Shown: positions 33,867 through 43,419, counted from the stretch's first letter. The stretch is 59,143 bases of DNA from Clostridiales bacterium (GCA_021129775.1 JAJOKP010000026.1:1-59143); one strand, 5' to 3'. Notes: generated from the letters alone by a model not told the origin. A program made the numbers and translations.

Positions 33867-34316
33867 TTAAACATTTTGTAATTCTTCTTTTTCTTTTTCA
33901 TTGAGTACTTTCTCAAGATCTAAAATAATTATCATGCGATCCTCTACTTTTGCAATCCCACTGATAAATTTTTGCTCAACACTTGTAATCAAATCGGGAG
34001 CATCGTCAATGTCCTTAGAGTCAATAGTCAAAACCTGTGAAGCATCATCAACTAAAAATCCTGTTTGCCTATTATTTAAGTGAATAATTATAATTCTTGA
34101 ACTATTGGTAACTTCCGCTTCTTTTTGATTGAATTTTTCACCTAAATTAATGACAGGAGTAACTATCCCCCTATAATTAATTATTCCATCAATAAAGCTC
34201 GGTGTATTGGGAACTTTTGAGGCTTTTCTATATTCGCTAATTTCTTTCACGTGCATAATATCTACACCAAACTCATCTCCATCTAATTTGAAAATCACAT
34301 ATTGTCTTTCGTCCAT
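33867..34316 (-). CDS. cheW: CheW-like chemotaxis coupling protein
   Basis: A 149-residue single-domain CheW: YVIFKLDGDEFGVDIMHVKE, VPNTPSFIDGIINYRGIVTP and ISGIAKVEDRMIIILDLEKV. CheW links chemoreceptors to the kinase CheA. It stands alone here, without other che genes, behind GGGAGGTAAAAATGA. It may serve a remote chemotaxis cluster or another signalling array. Length and motifs are normal. Confidence 0.92.
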   Translation of the reverse strand: MDERQYVIFKLDGDEFGVDIMHVKEISEYRKASKVPNTPSFIDGIINYRGIVTPVINLGEKFNQKEAEVTNSSRIIIIHLNNRQTGFLVDDASQVLTIDSKDIDDAPDLITSVEQKFISGIAKVEDRMIIILDLEKVLNEKEKEELQNV

Positions 34317-34487
34317 TCATTTTTACCTCCCGTATTTTATCAAACCGTGATACTAGTATTATTCTACATATGAACGAAATTCCCTTTATATTTTCATAAA
34401 AAACTAACAAAATATTAGTCTGCATTATTTATTTATTTAAGGTGGTTTGTAAGTGATTTTCCAGGGGTATTCTTAAAATCGTTAACC

Positions 34488-35309
34488 CTATAGTAGATTT
34501 CCGCTCTCTTCTTTAATTCCGTCTGTCTCCTCATCAATTTCATCTGTCTCCTCATCAATTTCATCTGTCTCCTCATCAATTTCATCTGGTTTTGCATCGC
34601 TTGTTTCTTTATTATCCATAGAGCTAACAGCTTTAAAAATTTGAATGAATTTGTGCGCCATTTCCTTTTGATCTTCGTCAACAAAAGGCTCAATCATTTT
34701 AAAAATATCCCCGTCATTAAAATCATTAATATTATTCTTTTTGTCAAACAGCTTCATTGTTCTCAACATGTTAAAGACTTTTTTTAAATCCTTTACTTTC
34801 TCCCTTAGTCCTTCGTCCACCAACGGATCAATCAATTCCACATAGCCCTCTATAGTATCGATATTAATTTCTTCATTGGAATTTTCTTTTATCGCTTGAA
34901 ACTTACTCCCAAATTTATTTGCTTTTTCATAAATATTCATTGCAATATCAACATTTTTTTTGCTGTCGCTACTTAAAAACTCACTTATATCCATCATCAT
35001 TTGCCTCTTTCTGTCCCCAAATGACAATGTAGTATACATCGTTTCAGCATCCTTAAAGTTTGGTGCTAGAGAAAGTTCTTTCAATGTCTTCATCATATGT
35101 ATTATCATTTCCGCTTTGTATATTATATCTTGTTCTGCTGGATTCATATAATTTCTTACTCTGTTCAACATTTTCGTTTTCTTTTCAAGGTTAGTTGCAT
35201 CAATCGAATTAAAATCAAAAATTTTTACTCCCTCTTTTAAAAAGTATGTAATCGCAATAACAAAAAACAACCAAAATGAGCGAGTGTTGCTTTTATTTCC
35301 TTCAACCAT
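34488..35309 (-). CDS. Unrecognised membrane-anchored protein with acidic 7-residue repeats
   Basis: I do not recognise this 273-residue protein. It has an N-terminal hydrophobic stretch (SFWLFFVIAITYFL), a long, mostly helical charged body, and an acidic C-terminus with repeated DEIDEET (three DNA units of 21 bp at 34525-34587). A short segment near residue 215, KMIEPFVDEDQKEMAHKFIQ, resembles KIIPFLNEQQKSKLNKVLDM at the end of the small protein encoded at 35768-36052, so the two may share a domain. It might be a clostridial protein of the sporulation or envelope type, but this is a guess. The ribosome binding site is weak (AGGAA). Confidence 0.6.
   Translation of the reverse strand: MVEGNKSNTRSFWLFFVIAITYFLKEGVKIFDFNSIDATNLEKKTKMLNRVRNYMNPAEQDIIYKAEMIIHMMKTLKELSLAPNFKDAETMYTTLSFGDRKRQMMMDISEFLSSDSKKNVDIAMNIYEKANKFGSKFQAIKENSNEEINIDTIEGYVELIDPLVDEGLREKVKDLKKVFNMLRTMKLFDKKNNINDFNDGDIFKMIEPFVDEDQKEMAHKFIQIFKAVSSMDNKETSDAKPDEIDEETDEIDEETDEIDEETDGIKEESGNLL
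34525..34587. repeat. Three tandem 21-bp units in a coding region
   Basis: Three exact or near-exact copies of a 21-bp unit (first bases GTCTCCTCATCAATTTCATC on the plus strand) at 34525-34545, 34546-34566 and 34567-34587. They encode the heptad DEIDEET in the C-terminus of the 273-residue protein. Length variation by slippage would change the protein in steps of seven residues without a frameshift. Confidence 0.9.
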
Positions 35310-35383
35310 TTCCTGTTTTTTTTTCTATATCAATGCGCATTATCATATACCATCCTTTCAACTGAGCTTAAGTTTTAATTGCA

Positions 35384-35473
35384 GGGCCCAGGCTTCCCGA
35401 TATCCCGATATTTGAATGTCGCTTATTTTGTTCCGTTCCGGAAAATATCGGGATATCGGGAAGCCTGACCCCC
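35384..35473. repeat. GGGGTC-ended palindromic repeat, copy 3
   Basis: The left arm starts GGGCCCAGGCTTCCCGATAT and runs to about 35413. The right arm, 35443-35473, is its complement and ends AAGCCTGACCCCC. The stem is close to 30 bp, the longest of the family here. The rest of the gap 35310-35767 holds only the hairpin at 35574-35670 and AT-rich sequence. Confidence 0.85.
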
Positions 35474-35573
35474 TTTCACATGCCCGTTATTAATATATAC
35501 TTCAGTTTCATCCGAATTATTATATTAAATGCAAAAGAATCTCCGATTCCAATCCACCAACTTAACCTCTGTG

Positions 35574-35670
35574 CTTTTAAAACTGACATTCAACCATAAC
35601 TTAGTCAAGAATGGAAAAGCAGACAAGGGGACAGGGACTTGTCTTCTCTTGGTTGAGCGTCAGTTAAAAG
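35574..35670. repeat. Composite hairpin repeat with GACAAGGGGACAGG tip
   Basis: AACTGAC (35581-35587) pairs with GTCAGTT (35659-35665), and CAACCA (35591-35596) with TGGTTG (35650-35655). The tip contains AGACAAGGGGACAGGGACTT, a palindrome-like word also found at 33773-33850. It lies about 100 nt before the small gene at 35768. Confidence 0.65.
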
Positions 35671-35767
35671 ACAATTCAGATTATTTTGTGGCAAAATGTG
35701 ATTTCGTCGCATAGATTATACCGACAGTTTTTAAAATCAATTTAGTAAAATATTAGGATGGATCGTT

Positions 35768-36052
35768 GTGGACTCGAAAAAACTTAACGAATTTTTAATT
35801 GCAGCTAAAAAAGGTGATTACTCTAAGTTGGAAGAAATTAAAAGCTATATTTCAGAGGAAGATTTTCAAAAAGCACTTAACATTTATAATAGGTATAGTG
35901 GTAGCTCAGAAGAAGAAATTTTAAAAGAGCTAGGAAAACTCAAAAAAACTGTTCCTAATCAACAAGAAATCGTCAATAAAATTATACCGTTTTTGAATGA
36001 GCAGCAAAAATCTAAATTGAATAAAGTCTTAGATATGCTTGAAAAAGAGTAA
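35768..36052 (+). CDS. Small unrecognised helical protein
   Basis: A 94-residue, Lys/Glu-rich, probably all-helical soluble protein starting at GTG (or the TTG one base away in another frame is excluded); GGATGGATC upstream is a weak ribosome binding site. The C-terminal IIPFLNEQQKSKLNKVLDML resembles part of the protein at 34488-35309. Small proteins of this composition near that partner suggest a shared domain, function unknown. It is the only plus-strand gene between mogA and 42475. Confidence 0.6.
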   Translation: MDSKKLNEFLIAAKKGDYSKLEEIKSYISEEDFQKALNIYNRYSGSSEEEILKELGKLKKTVPNQQEIVNKIIPFLNEQQKSKLNKVLDMLEKE

Positions 36053-36079
36053 AATTCTCAACTATAAGCTAAAGATGGA

Positions 36080-36321
36080 GAACACTGGGGACGTTTCATC
36101 TGTCTTGTTTTTCATTGAAGTGGAAATGCTTAAGACCGAAATAAAAGAATCTTCGATTTCAGTCCTCGGAGATAAACCCCGAGGTATTTTAGATGAAACA
36201 ACTAAGTGATTCACACGAAATCATTGATTTCGGTTCTCTACTTATAAAGGATGATTCTCTTGAAGTTTATCAGGCTCCGCCTAAGTCGTTATAAGACAGA
36301 TGAAACGTCCCCGGTGTCTTC
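36080..36321. repeat. 240-bp element bounded by GGGGAC inverted repeats
   Basis: The ends (36080-36106 and 36293-36321) are about 26 bp of inverted repeat containing GGGGACGTTTCATCTGTCTT. The interior has further small hairpins (CCTCGG/CCCGAGG near 36164-36184, GAAATCATTGATTTC near 36220-36234) and a 25-bp word (36262-36286) also found at 58975-58999. The right end overlaps the TGA of the giant gene at 36320. It resembles a non-coding mobile element (MITE) or a folded RNA. Confidence 0.75.
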
Positions 36322-39300
36322 AAATATGCGCGCCCATAATATTACACATTAATTTAACTAAATTAAACGAGTTAAAATCAAATTCTTTTTCTCTAGCTGC
36401 AACAGATAACTGAACAATCCCTTTTAATTCGCCACCGACTATTATAGGAGAGATAATCACCGACTTCCAATTTGGTGTTCCTGTTAATATATCAATATGA
36501 CTAATATTCTCCCAATCAATTAAGAAATCACCCTTCATAGTTTGTATAGTTTTATTAATTAAATTTTCGTTGTAACTAACATCTTCAACAAACTGATTTA
36601 CAAAACGTTTACGCATTATTTTTTCTCTTATTTTAGACCCCTCAATAAAAAAAACTATACCCTCTTCTGCTTCGCTAATTTCAATCAGCCTACCAATCAC
36701 TATAAATACTTTTTCTGCTAAGCTTTTTTCGGCTAGCATAGTTTCTAGAATTTCAATTAACGCTAATATGTTTCTTTGATCTTGTATACTATTCCCCGTT
36801 ACGATTCCTGCCAATTTATCAGCTCTGTTCTGGACAATTTCCATACCTTCTTCCCAAACAGCCGTTGCATTTCTTCCTGATTCTTTTGCATCATACAAAG
36901 CTATATCCGCCTTCTCAATAACCGCATCTTTATGAATGGCATCGTCAGGATAAGTAGCTACACCACAACTAATAGTTAGTGTTCCGTCATTTCCTAATAA
37001 CATTGCATTATTGAATTTTAGTCTAATATTTTCCGCTACATAGAAAGCATCTTTTTTCTTTGTTTCTGTTAACAAAATAATAAATTCTTCGCCACCATAC
37101 CTTCCAACGACGTCTGTTTCTCTAACACTCTCTTTGATTATTCTACCTGTATTGGTAAGTATTAAATCTCCTCTTTGATGTCCATATTTGTCGTTGACAT
37201 TTTTGAAATGATCGATATCGCATATAATAATTGAAAAGGATAAGTTCAATTTTTTTGCTTCTTCAACTTTTTCATTCATTACTTTTTCAAAGTAAGTTCT
37301 ATTATACATACCCGTCATTTTATCCATTGACGAATCAAAAGACAAACTATGATTACGCAACATTAGGCAGATAAGTGGTATTAATTCCTTACATTTGTTA
37401 GCTGCATCTAATGTGAAATTACTAAATATTCTGTCTGTTTCTAGATAGATATACCCTTCGATTTTATTCGTTGCCATATTTTTCCATTTTCTCTGCTCTA
37501 AACCAACTTTTGATTCTAAGATATTACCGTCTATAATTGGAATACACATTACTGCGCTCGCTTTGTCACCAACAAATTCACTCCCTCTTCCCTGTGACCT
37601 ACTGGTTATAAATTTATCCTCCAATATCATATTTTCTGTGCTATTGACAAGCTTATTGAACAGATAATCAATATTTCTCAAATCCATACAATCTCCAATA
37701 TATGCCATGATTTCCATTTTGCTATAGCTAGCACTAATTACTGCAGCTCTTGTAGCCAAAGTTATTGTCCCGAGAAAATCCAAAATCACCTTTAAATTAG
37801 TTTTAATATCACATGTAAGAGATTTTACTAAATCCTCAATACTGTCAATATCAGAAGGAAAAGTTTTTTTATAGTTTTCCAGTGCCAGTTTATAAAACTC
37901 GTCCTTTTGAAATAGCTCTCTATACCTTGCAACATCAAACTTATCCTCTTCAATATATTTTTTTGGTACTTCCTTTAAGTTTAAAGCTTCTTTAAAGATA
38001 CTTTCTTTTTGCTGAAGGATAACAACTTTGTATAAAAGTTGTAATTTTTTAATAACTAAATACTTATTATCACAAAGCAAATAACTATCTCTGTATTTTT
38101 TAGGTATTCTATTTGCTATTAAACCAATAATCTCTAGCGCTCTTAAAAATGAATGTACTGCAGCAAAGTAATTCTTTTTTTCTATTTGCTTACTTCCTAT
38201 TTTACTATATGTTTTCCATTTAAGTTGCTCAAGATGAGTTGGCAATAATTCAAACAACAGTTGTTCAAACGACTCTATTGTATCAACAATTAATCCTCTC
38301 ACATACCTACGATAAAACTCTAAATACTTACTATTAAATATCTCAACCAATTTTTTATCTTCACTTAAAAGCATCTCTGCTTTTTCATTATTACAATTTA
38401 AAATATAATGCTCAGCTGTCTTCAGTAACATATGTCTGTGATAAATGAATGAAGATACTTCTCCCATTCTTTCCATAAGATCATGTAATTTACTCTCATC
38501 GACTTTATTACTCAAAGCTATCTCGGCTAAAAATTTATGCACTTCTATTCCCACTTTTACTTTTTTATCCATTTTGGGAATTTTTGTCAATGCTTCTTCC
38601 GCAATAGATACTACTTCATCAAATTCCCCTAGGTTTTCCATAAATTCTAGTCGTCCCTTGTAATAGCTTCCAAGGTTTTGAACAACCTCTTTATTAAAGT
38701 CTAAATCCTCTTGAACACGACTTAAATAATTACTAGCAGAGTTGAAATCATGTAGGCGTGTATAACATTTTATTAAGTTAAGATTTGCATTAAATTTCAA
38801 TCTCTCTTCACCATATTCTACGGCAAGTTCTACACTTTTGTTCAAAAAATCTATCGCTTTATGGTAGTCATCTTCCTCTATAGAAATCTCTGCTAGATTT
38901 ACCCATGCAACAACCATTATGTCTATAATATTAAACTGCGTTGAGATTTCTAAAGCTTTACTGAAGTATTTTTTCGCTTTTTCTTTATCTCTCATATGTT
39001 CAAAAAAAATCACTGCTATATTATTATATGGTCTACTCGTTTCTTTTGTCATCCTCGCATCTTCAAATTCTTCTATGCTTTTCTTAAACATATTTAATGA
39101 TAGCTCAAAATTACCTCTATAGAATTCAACTATACCTTTTTGACTTAACAATTTGCCCGTATATTCGCTGTTCTTTAATTTCTTAGCAAGAGTTAGATAT
39201 TTATCAGTGACTTCATCCATTTTTTCTATTTCTCTACTATCCATGTATATACGACCCAACAAAAATGCACCCTCTAATAAACCATCGTAACACTTAATTC

Positions 39301-41722
39301 TTTGGGCTTTTTTCATTGTAACTAATAATTTTTTTTCTGCCTTTTTCAATTCATTTCTACTCATCATAATATTAGAGATACGATTAACTAAATCAATCTC
39401 TACGCAGGCGTTTTTTTGTAAAGTACTCTCTTTTATCAAATCGGCGAATATCTGTAATGCTCCTTCATTATCACCTTGATTCTTTTTTATATCTCCAATC
39501 TTTATTAGAACTTCACTCCTTCTAGCATCCTCTCCATCACCAAACAATTCCACAGCTTTTGTATAAAACAACAATGCTTGCGAATAAATATTCAACTTAA
39601 GCATACTGTCTCCAGCTTCAACGTAATAATCTATTGCTCTGCTTTTTTGACCAGATAAATCAAGGTGATAAATCAATTCTTCTTTGTTCTTAACGTCTTC
39701 TACTTCAAACAGTTTTTCTAATACAGTACAAGCCATTTTATGCATCAATAATCTCTTATTCTCTTCAACATTCATATATACAAATTCTTTTACACTACTG
39801 CTACGAAACGAATATGAAAACCCTCTATCCTCTAATTGCTCATGTAGGATTCCTAGCTGAACAAGTTTGCTAAGTATTGCTGAATTATCTTTATTGCAAT
39901 TTAGCAATTTATTAATTGTCTCACTCGATATAGAACCTTTAAAAGTTGAAATAACTTCTAGAATTTTCTTTGTTTCTTTGCTAAACTTTAATAGTTGGCT
40001 TTTCACTGTATCTTCGATATTGTCTAGTTTTACAATTGTTTCATAGTCTTCTGTGTCCAAATGCCATGCAAAACCCACGCCTTTATCTGCATAATCAATT
40101 CGCAATGATCCTCTGTCATACATTTCTCTAATAGCTTCCCCTATGTATGCGGGCACACCCTCTGTTTTTTCCATTATTCGAGTGGCTAGCTTTAACGGCT
40201 CTTTATACCATCCAGAAATATAGCTAAACATTTTGGCAATTTCTTGTACCGAAAGTCTATTTAATTTTACTTCAACAACATCTTCATCATAAAGCCATTT
40301 GTTTACATAGTGCTCACTTTTTTCGCCATTTTGTTCTGTTTCGGTAACTCCTAACAATATGGTAATCGTTGAATTTTTAACACTACTCAATTTTTGAAGG
40401 TAATCAATAAATTCAACAACTGCTTGATTAGCTATATTGAAATTATCAATTACAATAATTGTTGGTTTTTGGTCTAATGTATCAACAATAAAATTTGAAA
40501 TTCTGTCAAATAATCTAAGCATCTCTCTATCTTCCGGCAGTTCTTGTGAAGGTGTGGTGTTATAACTATGTATCATATCTGGAATAATTTTTACTATTTC
40601 TTTGGCGTATTTCATAATAATACTTCTATCCGATAATTTTATTACCTGCCTTAACAATGAAGCTATTGTAGGGCGAAAACCCGAATCCTGTAAATCGCAC
40701 GAAATACTAAATATGTTATATTTTTTTAATTTCATTCTATAAAACACTTCACTAATTAATCTTTTTCTACCCATGCCTTTAGTGGCTCTAATTAGTAACA
40801 ATTTGTTGTCATCCTGCTCGATTGCATTAAAAATGTTCTTTAGTTCGTTTTCTCTTCCAACTAATGGTATGTTAAAATTAAGTCGATCAACTTGTGTTTT
40901 ATCTTCGATGATATAATCTAACTCAAAAATGTCTTTTATATCTTTGTTAACCTCATGAATGCCACTGTATTCTGTATTCTCATACGGTCTTACCATTTTA
41001 TTGATAACTCTAAAAAAGCTAGACATCCATTTTTTTTCTACATCATCATCATACTTATTGATTAAATTCAATAAATCTTCTCGATTAAAGCAATCTAAAG
41101 TTAGTAAATAATAAAGATAAGTCCCTAAAGAAAAAATATCTATACGGTGTAAGTTTTTTACGGACTGGTTAGATTCCTCTAAAAACTCAATATCATAGAA
41201 TTTTCTGCCATATTTACTGAATAAATCTTCCTTCTTCAACGATATAAGATCCTTTAGTTTTACCTTAACTTCCCCATTTTCACGAAATAAAGTAACCGTA
41301 TCGGAATGAATGTATTTATAACTGTCTCCACAAAAGTGCAAATAATCTATCGCGCGGGCCAATTGAACATATACACTTAACAATTCCTCTTTAGAAAGGG
41401 GTTGTTTCAAATCTATAATTAAATTCGTCTCAACATATTCTGTCGTGTAATAGTACATTGTCTCAGTCGCTGACTTATCATCTATAGAGTCAATAACACC
41501 GAAATTTAAAACTGTAAACAGTGCTGAGTTCTTTCTTGAAGAAATTTCCAGGAAATTGTCAATACAAAAATCGATAAATGGCTTAGATAAATCGTCATTG
41601 TTTACAATATTCAAAAATAATTTATGCTCGTTTTGGACTAAATCTATAGCAACATATTTACTTCCAAAAATATCTTGATCGATAAATTTATCAATTTTAA
41701 ATCTATTGTTAATTATCTGCAT
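36320..41722 (-). CDS. Giant pseudokinase-NTPase-TPR-GAF-GGDEF signalling protein
   Basis: An 1800-residue cytoplasmic protein. Residues 1-270 resemble a Ser/Thr kinase, but the catalytic loop reads IHSD (139) and the DFG region is KDL, so it is probably inactive. From 288 (LVGRENELKNIF) an AAA/STAND-type NTPase follows; its P-loop reads RATKGMGRKRL, lacking the Ser/Thr after Lys, while Walker B is TIIVIDNF (about 421-428). TPR-like repeats occupy about 700-1200. A GAF-like region leads to a GGDEF domain with active site RYGGEEF (about 1543) and intact RxxD inhibitory site (RETD). A second GAF closes the protein. It should make cyclic di-GMP. It shares a transcript with the MarR gene 52 nt upstream. 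Confidence 0.85.
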   Translation of the reverse strand: MQIINNRFKIDKFIDQDIFGSKYVAIDLVQNEHKLFLNIVNNDDLSKPFIDFCIDNFLEISSRKNSALFTVLNFGVIDSIDDKSATETMYYYTTEYVETNLIIDLKQPLSKEELLSVYVQLARAIDYLHFCGDSYKYIHSDTVTLFRENGEVKVKLKDLISLKKEDLFSKYGRKFYDIEFLEESNQSVKNLHRIDIFSLGTYLYYLLTLDCFNREDLLNLINKYDDDVEKKWMSSFFRVINKMVRPYENTEYSGIHEVNKDIKDIFELDYIIEDKTQVDRLNFNIPLVGRENELKNIFNAIEQDDNKLLLIRATKGMGRKRLISEVFYRMKLKKYNIFSISCDLQDSGFRPTIASLLRQVIKLSDRSIIMKYAKEIVKIIPDMIHSYNTTPSQELPEDREMLRLFDRISNFIVDTLDQKPTIIVIDNFNIANQAVVEFIDYLQKLSSVKNSTITILLGVTETEQNGEKSEHYVNKWLYDEDVVEVKLNRLSVQEIAKMFSYISGWYKEPLKLATRIMEKTEGVPAYIGEAIREMYDRGSLRIDYADKGVGFAWHLDTEDYETIVKLDNIEDTVKSQLLKFSKETKKILEVISTFKGSISSETINKLLNCNKDNSAILSKLVQLGILHEQLEDRGFSYSFRSSSVKEFVYMNVEENKRLLMHKMACTVLEKLFEVEDVKNKEELIYHLDLSGQKSRAIDYYVEAGDSMLKLNIYSQALLFYTKAVELFGDGEDARRSEVLIKIGDIKKNQGDNEGALQIFADLIKESTLQKNACVEIDLVNRISNIMMSRNELKKAEKKLLVTMKKAQRIKCYDGLLEGAFLLGRIYMDSREIEKMDEVTDKYLTLAKKLKNSEYTGKLLSQKGIVEFYRGNFELSLNMFKKSIEEFEDARMTKETSRPYNNIAVIFFEHMRDKEKAKKYFSKALEISTQFNIIDIMVVAWVNLAEISIEEDDYHKAIDFLNKSVELAVEYGEERLKFNANLNLIKCYTRLHDFNSASNYLSRVQEDLDFNKEVVQNLGSYYKGRLEFMENLGEFDEVVSIAEEALTKIPKMDKKVKVGIEVHKFLAEIALSNKVDESKLHDLMERMGEVSSFIYHRHMLLKTAEHYILNCNNEKAEMLLSEDKKLVEIFNSKYLEFYRRYVRGLIVDTIESFEQLLFELLPTHLEQLKWKTYSKIGSKQIEKKNYFAAVHSFLRALEIIGLIANRIPKKYRDSYLLCDNKYLVIKKLQLLYKVVILQQKESIFKEALNLKEVPKKYIEEDKFDVARYRELFQKDEFYKLALENYKKTFPSDIDSIEDLVKSLTCDIKTNLKVILDFLGTITLATRAAVISASYSKMEIMAYIGDCMDLRNIDYLFNKLVNSTENMILEDKFITSRSQGRGSEFVGDKASAVMCIPIIDGNILESKVGLEQRKWKNMATNKIEGYIYLETDRIFSNFTLDAANKCKELIPLICLMLRNHSLSFDSSMDKMTGMYNRTYFEKVMNEKVEEAKKLNLSFSIIICDIDHFKNVNDKYGHQRGDLILTNTGRIIKESVRETDVVGRYGGEEFIILLTETKKKDAFYVAENIRLKFNNAMLLGNDGTLTISCGVATYPDDAIHKDAVIEKADIALYDAKESGRNATAVWEEGMEIVQNRADKLAGIVTGNSIQDQRNILALIEILETMLAEKSLAEKVFIVIGRLIEISEAEEGIVFFIEGSKIREKIMRKRFVNQFVEDVSYNENLINKTIQTMKGDFLIDWENISHIDILTGTPNWKSVIISPIIVGGELKGIVQLSVAAREKEFDFNSFNLVKLMCNIMGAHI

Positions 41723-41773
41723 GTCATCAATTTCCTCCCCGCACAGTATTTATTTACATGGTGATATGATTCT

Positions 41774-42211
41774 CTACATAATCCTATTGTATATTATATT
41801 TATTCCCTCAGTGAGAAGTTTTTTTTGTTCTTGCTCTAAATTTCCAAGCAATCCACTTAGATAGTTTCTGCGTATAATCAATACTTCTTTAATAATCTGA
41901 TAACCTTTTTCTTGTACAACAATTCGGATTATTCTTAAATCTTTTGTACTTTTATTTCTCTGTACTAGCCCATTCTGCTCCATGCGAGTTACTAAGTCTG
42001 TAATAGTACTACAAGCTAAATGCATTTTTTTACTCAGTTCACTTATTGTCAAGCTGTTTTCTTTAATTAAATGTTGTAACGCTTCAAATTGTGGTGGTGT
42101 TATTCCCAAATCACTAAGAATTTTTCTACCTTCACGCTTTATCTTTGTACAAACACATCTTAATTCTTCTTCGATCTTAACGATTGTGTCATCATACATA
42201 ATTTTCTGCAT
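41774..42211 (-). CDS. MarR-family transcriptional regulator
   Basis: A 145-residue winged-helix regulator: ILSDLGITPPQFEALQHL, LTISELSKKMHLACSTITDL and the wing RMEQNGLVQRNKSTKDLRI. MarR proteins bind palindromes and release DNA on binding small phenolic or oxidant ligands. The ribosome binding site GGAGGACTAAAT is strong. A perfect 14-bp tandem repeat directly upstream (42231-42258) is a likely operator over its own promoter. The giant GGDEF protein gene follows in the same direction. Confidence 0.9.
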   Translation of the reverse strand: MQKIMYDDTIVKIEEELRCVCTKIKREGRKILSDLGITPPQFEALQHLIKENSLTISELSKKMHLACSTITDLVTRMEQNGLVQRNKSTKDLRIIRIVVQEKGYQIIKEVLIIRRNYLSGLLGNLEQEQKKLLTEGINIIYNRIM

Positions 42212-42230
42212 ATTTAGTCCTCCTGCACTA

Positions 42231-42258
42231 TATTAATAGTATTATATTAATAGTATTA
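42231..42258 (-). promoter_or_regulatory. Tandem 14-bp repeat, probable MarR operator/promoter
   Basis: TATTAATAGTATTA occurs twice without a gap (42231-42244 and 42245-42258), 20 nt before the MarR start. On the minus strand it offers several TATAAT-like -10 words (ATATAATAC). Operator function is inferred from position and partial dyad symmetry. Confidence 0.5.
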
Positions 42259-42474
42259 TTTTAACATAAGTTCTTTTATTAATCTATACACAATTTCCGT
42301 ATTCGAGACTCATCTGTCTATATACACTTAACAAAAAAAAATTAAAAAAATATCGATTTGTAAAAGGTATTTTCATTTATATGTCGAAAGATGTATAATA
42401 AATCTAGGAGTTGCCATTAAGAATTTAAAGGCATATTAAAAATGCACCCATACACTAAGGAGGACATGTTTTCA

Positions 42475-43419
42475 ATGAAAAAAAAATACCATGTGAGAAG
42501 CACTCATAAAAAAAGTTTATCTTTTTTAATTATTCCTAGCAGCTCTAATAAATTAATCAAGTTTAGTATTCCCTATTGGATCCCATCTTTTTTTGCATTG
42601 CTTGTTATTCTCACTGTGAGTTGTGCATCTGTTTTATCATACATATATTTTGATGTTTCTGACGATTTAGCTTTAGCAGACCTTCAAATTAGTAAGTTGG
42701 AACTAGAAAATACTGCTCAATCTGAAGAAATTGCCTTCTTAAGTAATAACTTAAAAGAAATCAACCTCAAAGTACAAGACCTAGATTCGTTTCAGAACAA
42801 AGTGGAAAATATGGTAGGGTTAGAAAAAGAAAGCAATGTGGTGGAACTAGAAAAAGAAAACAACGAGGAAGTTCTAACTTACCTTATAACAAGATCTGAT
42901 GTACGCCCATCGTTATTTGATTCCTCTTACCAAGAAGATATAGACTTGCTTAATAGCCTTATCGAAAGTCAAAAAGAAAGCATGCAACAACTTATCGTAA
43001 ATGTTGAAGAAAAGCTCAAATATTTAGAAGCGCGCCCAGATTTTTTCCCTGCCCAAGGACGTCTTTCATCTCCTTTCGGTTATAGAATTTCTCCTTTTTC
43101 AAGAAGACGAGAATTTCACCACGGTATAGACATTGCTAACAGCGCAAACACCCCAATACACGCTGCTGGTAGTGGAATTGTGACCTTTTCAGGATACCAA
43201 AGTGCCTATGGACGAGTTATCATCATTTCACACGGCTACGGATATACTACCGTATATGCACATAATAGAAGAAATCTTGTGCAGGTCGGAGACAGTGTAC
43301 AAAAAAGTGATATTATCGCCAAGATGGGTAGTACTGGTAGAAGCACAGGACCACATTTGCATTTTGAAATAAGAATAAATGGAATACCTATTAACCCGAA
43401 AACAATGCTAGAAAACTAA
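42475..43419 (+). CDS. M23-family metallopeptidase, membrane-anchored
   Basis: A 314-residue LytM/M23 endopeptidase expected to cut peptidoglycan peptides. A basic N-terminus and one membrane helix (IPSFFALLVILTVSCASVLS) are followed by a coiled coil (about residues 70-170) and the catalytic domain: FHHGIDIANSANTPIHAAGS (zinc His and Asp), TTVYAHNRRNLVQVGDSVQK and TGPHLHFEIRING. All zinc ligands are present. I start it at ATG 42475, 11 nt from AAGGAGG. A TATAAT word at 42394-42399 may be its -10. It precedes a bactofilin gene, a common pairing in cell-shape control. Confidence 0.92.
   Translation: MKKKYHVRSTHKKSLSFLIIPSSSNKLIKFSIPYWIPSFFALLVILTVSCASVLSYIYFDVSDDLALADLQISKLELENTAQSEEIAFLSNNLKEINLKVQDLDSFQNKVENMVGLEKESNVVELEKENNEEVLTYLITRSDVRPSLFDSSYQEDIDLLNSLIESQKESMQQLIVNVEEKLKYLEARPDFFPAQGRLSSPFGYRISPFSRRREFHHGIDIANSANTPIHAAGSGIVTFSGYQSAYGRVIIISHGYGYTTVYAHNRRNLVQVGDSVQKSDIIAKMGSTGRSTGPHLHFEIRINGIPINPKTMLEN

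Noticed and set aside
35529-35714. 61-codon plus-strand frame in the gap before the small protein gene
   Set aside because: It is composed mostly of the hairpin repeat at 35574-35670 and has no ribosome binding site.
24443-36321. CRISPR array
   Set aside because: Repeats are scattered, self-complementary and irregularly spaced, with no direct repeat-spacer periodicity and no cas genes.
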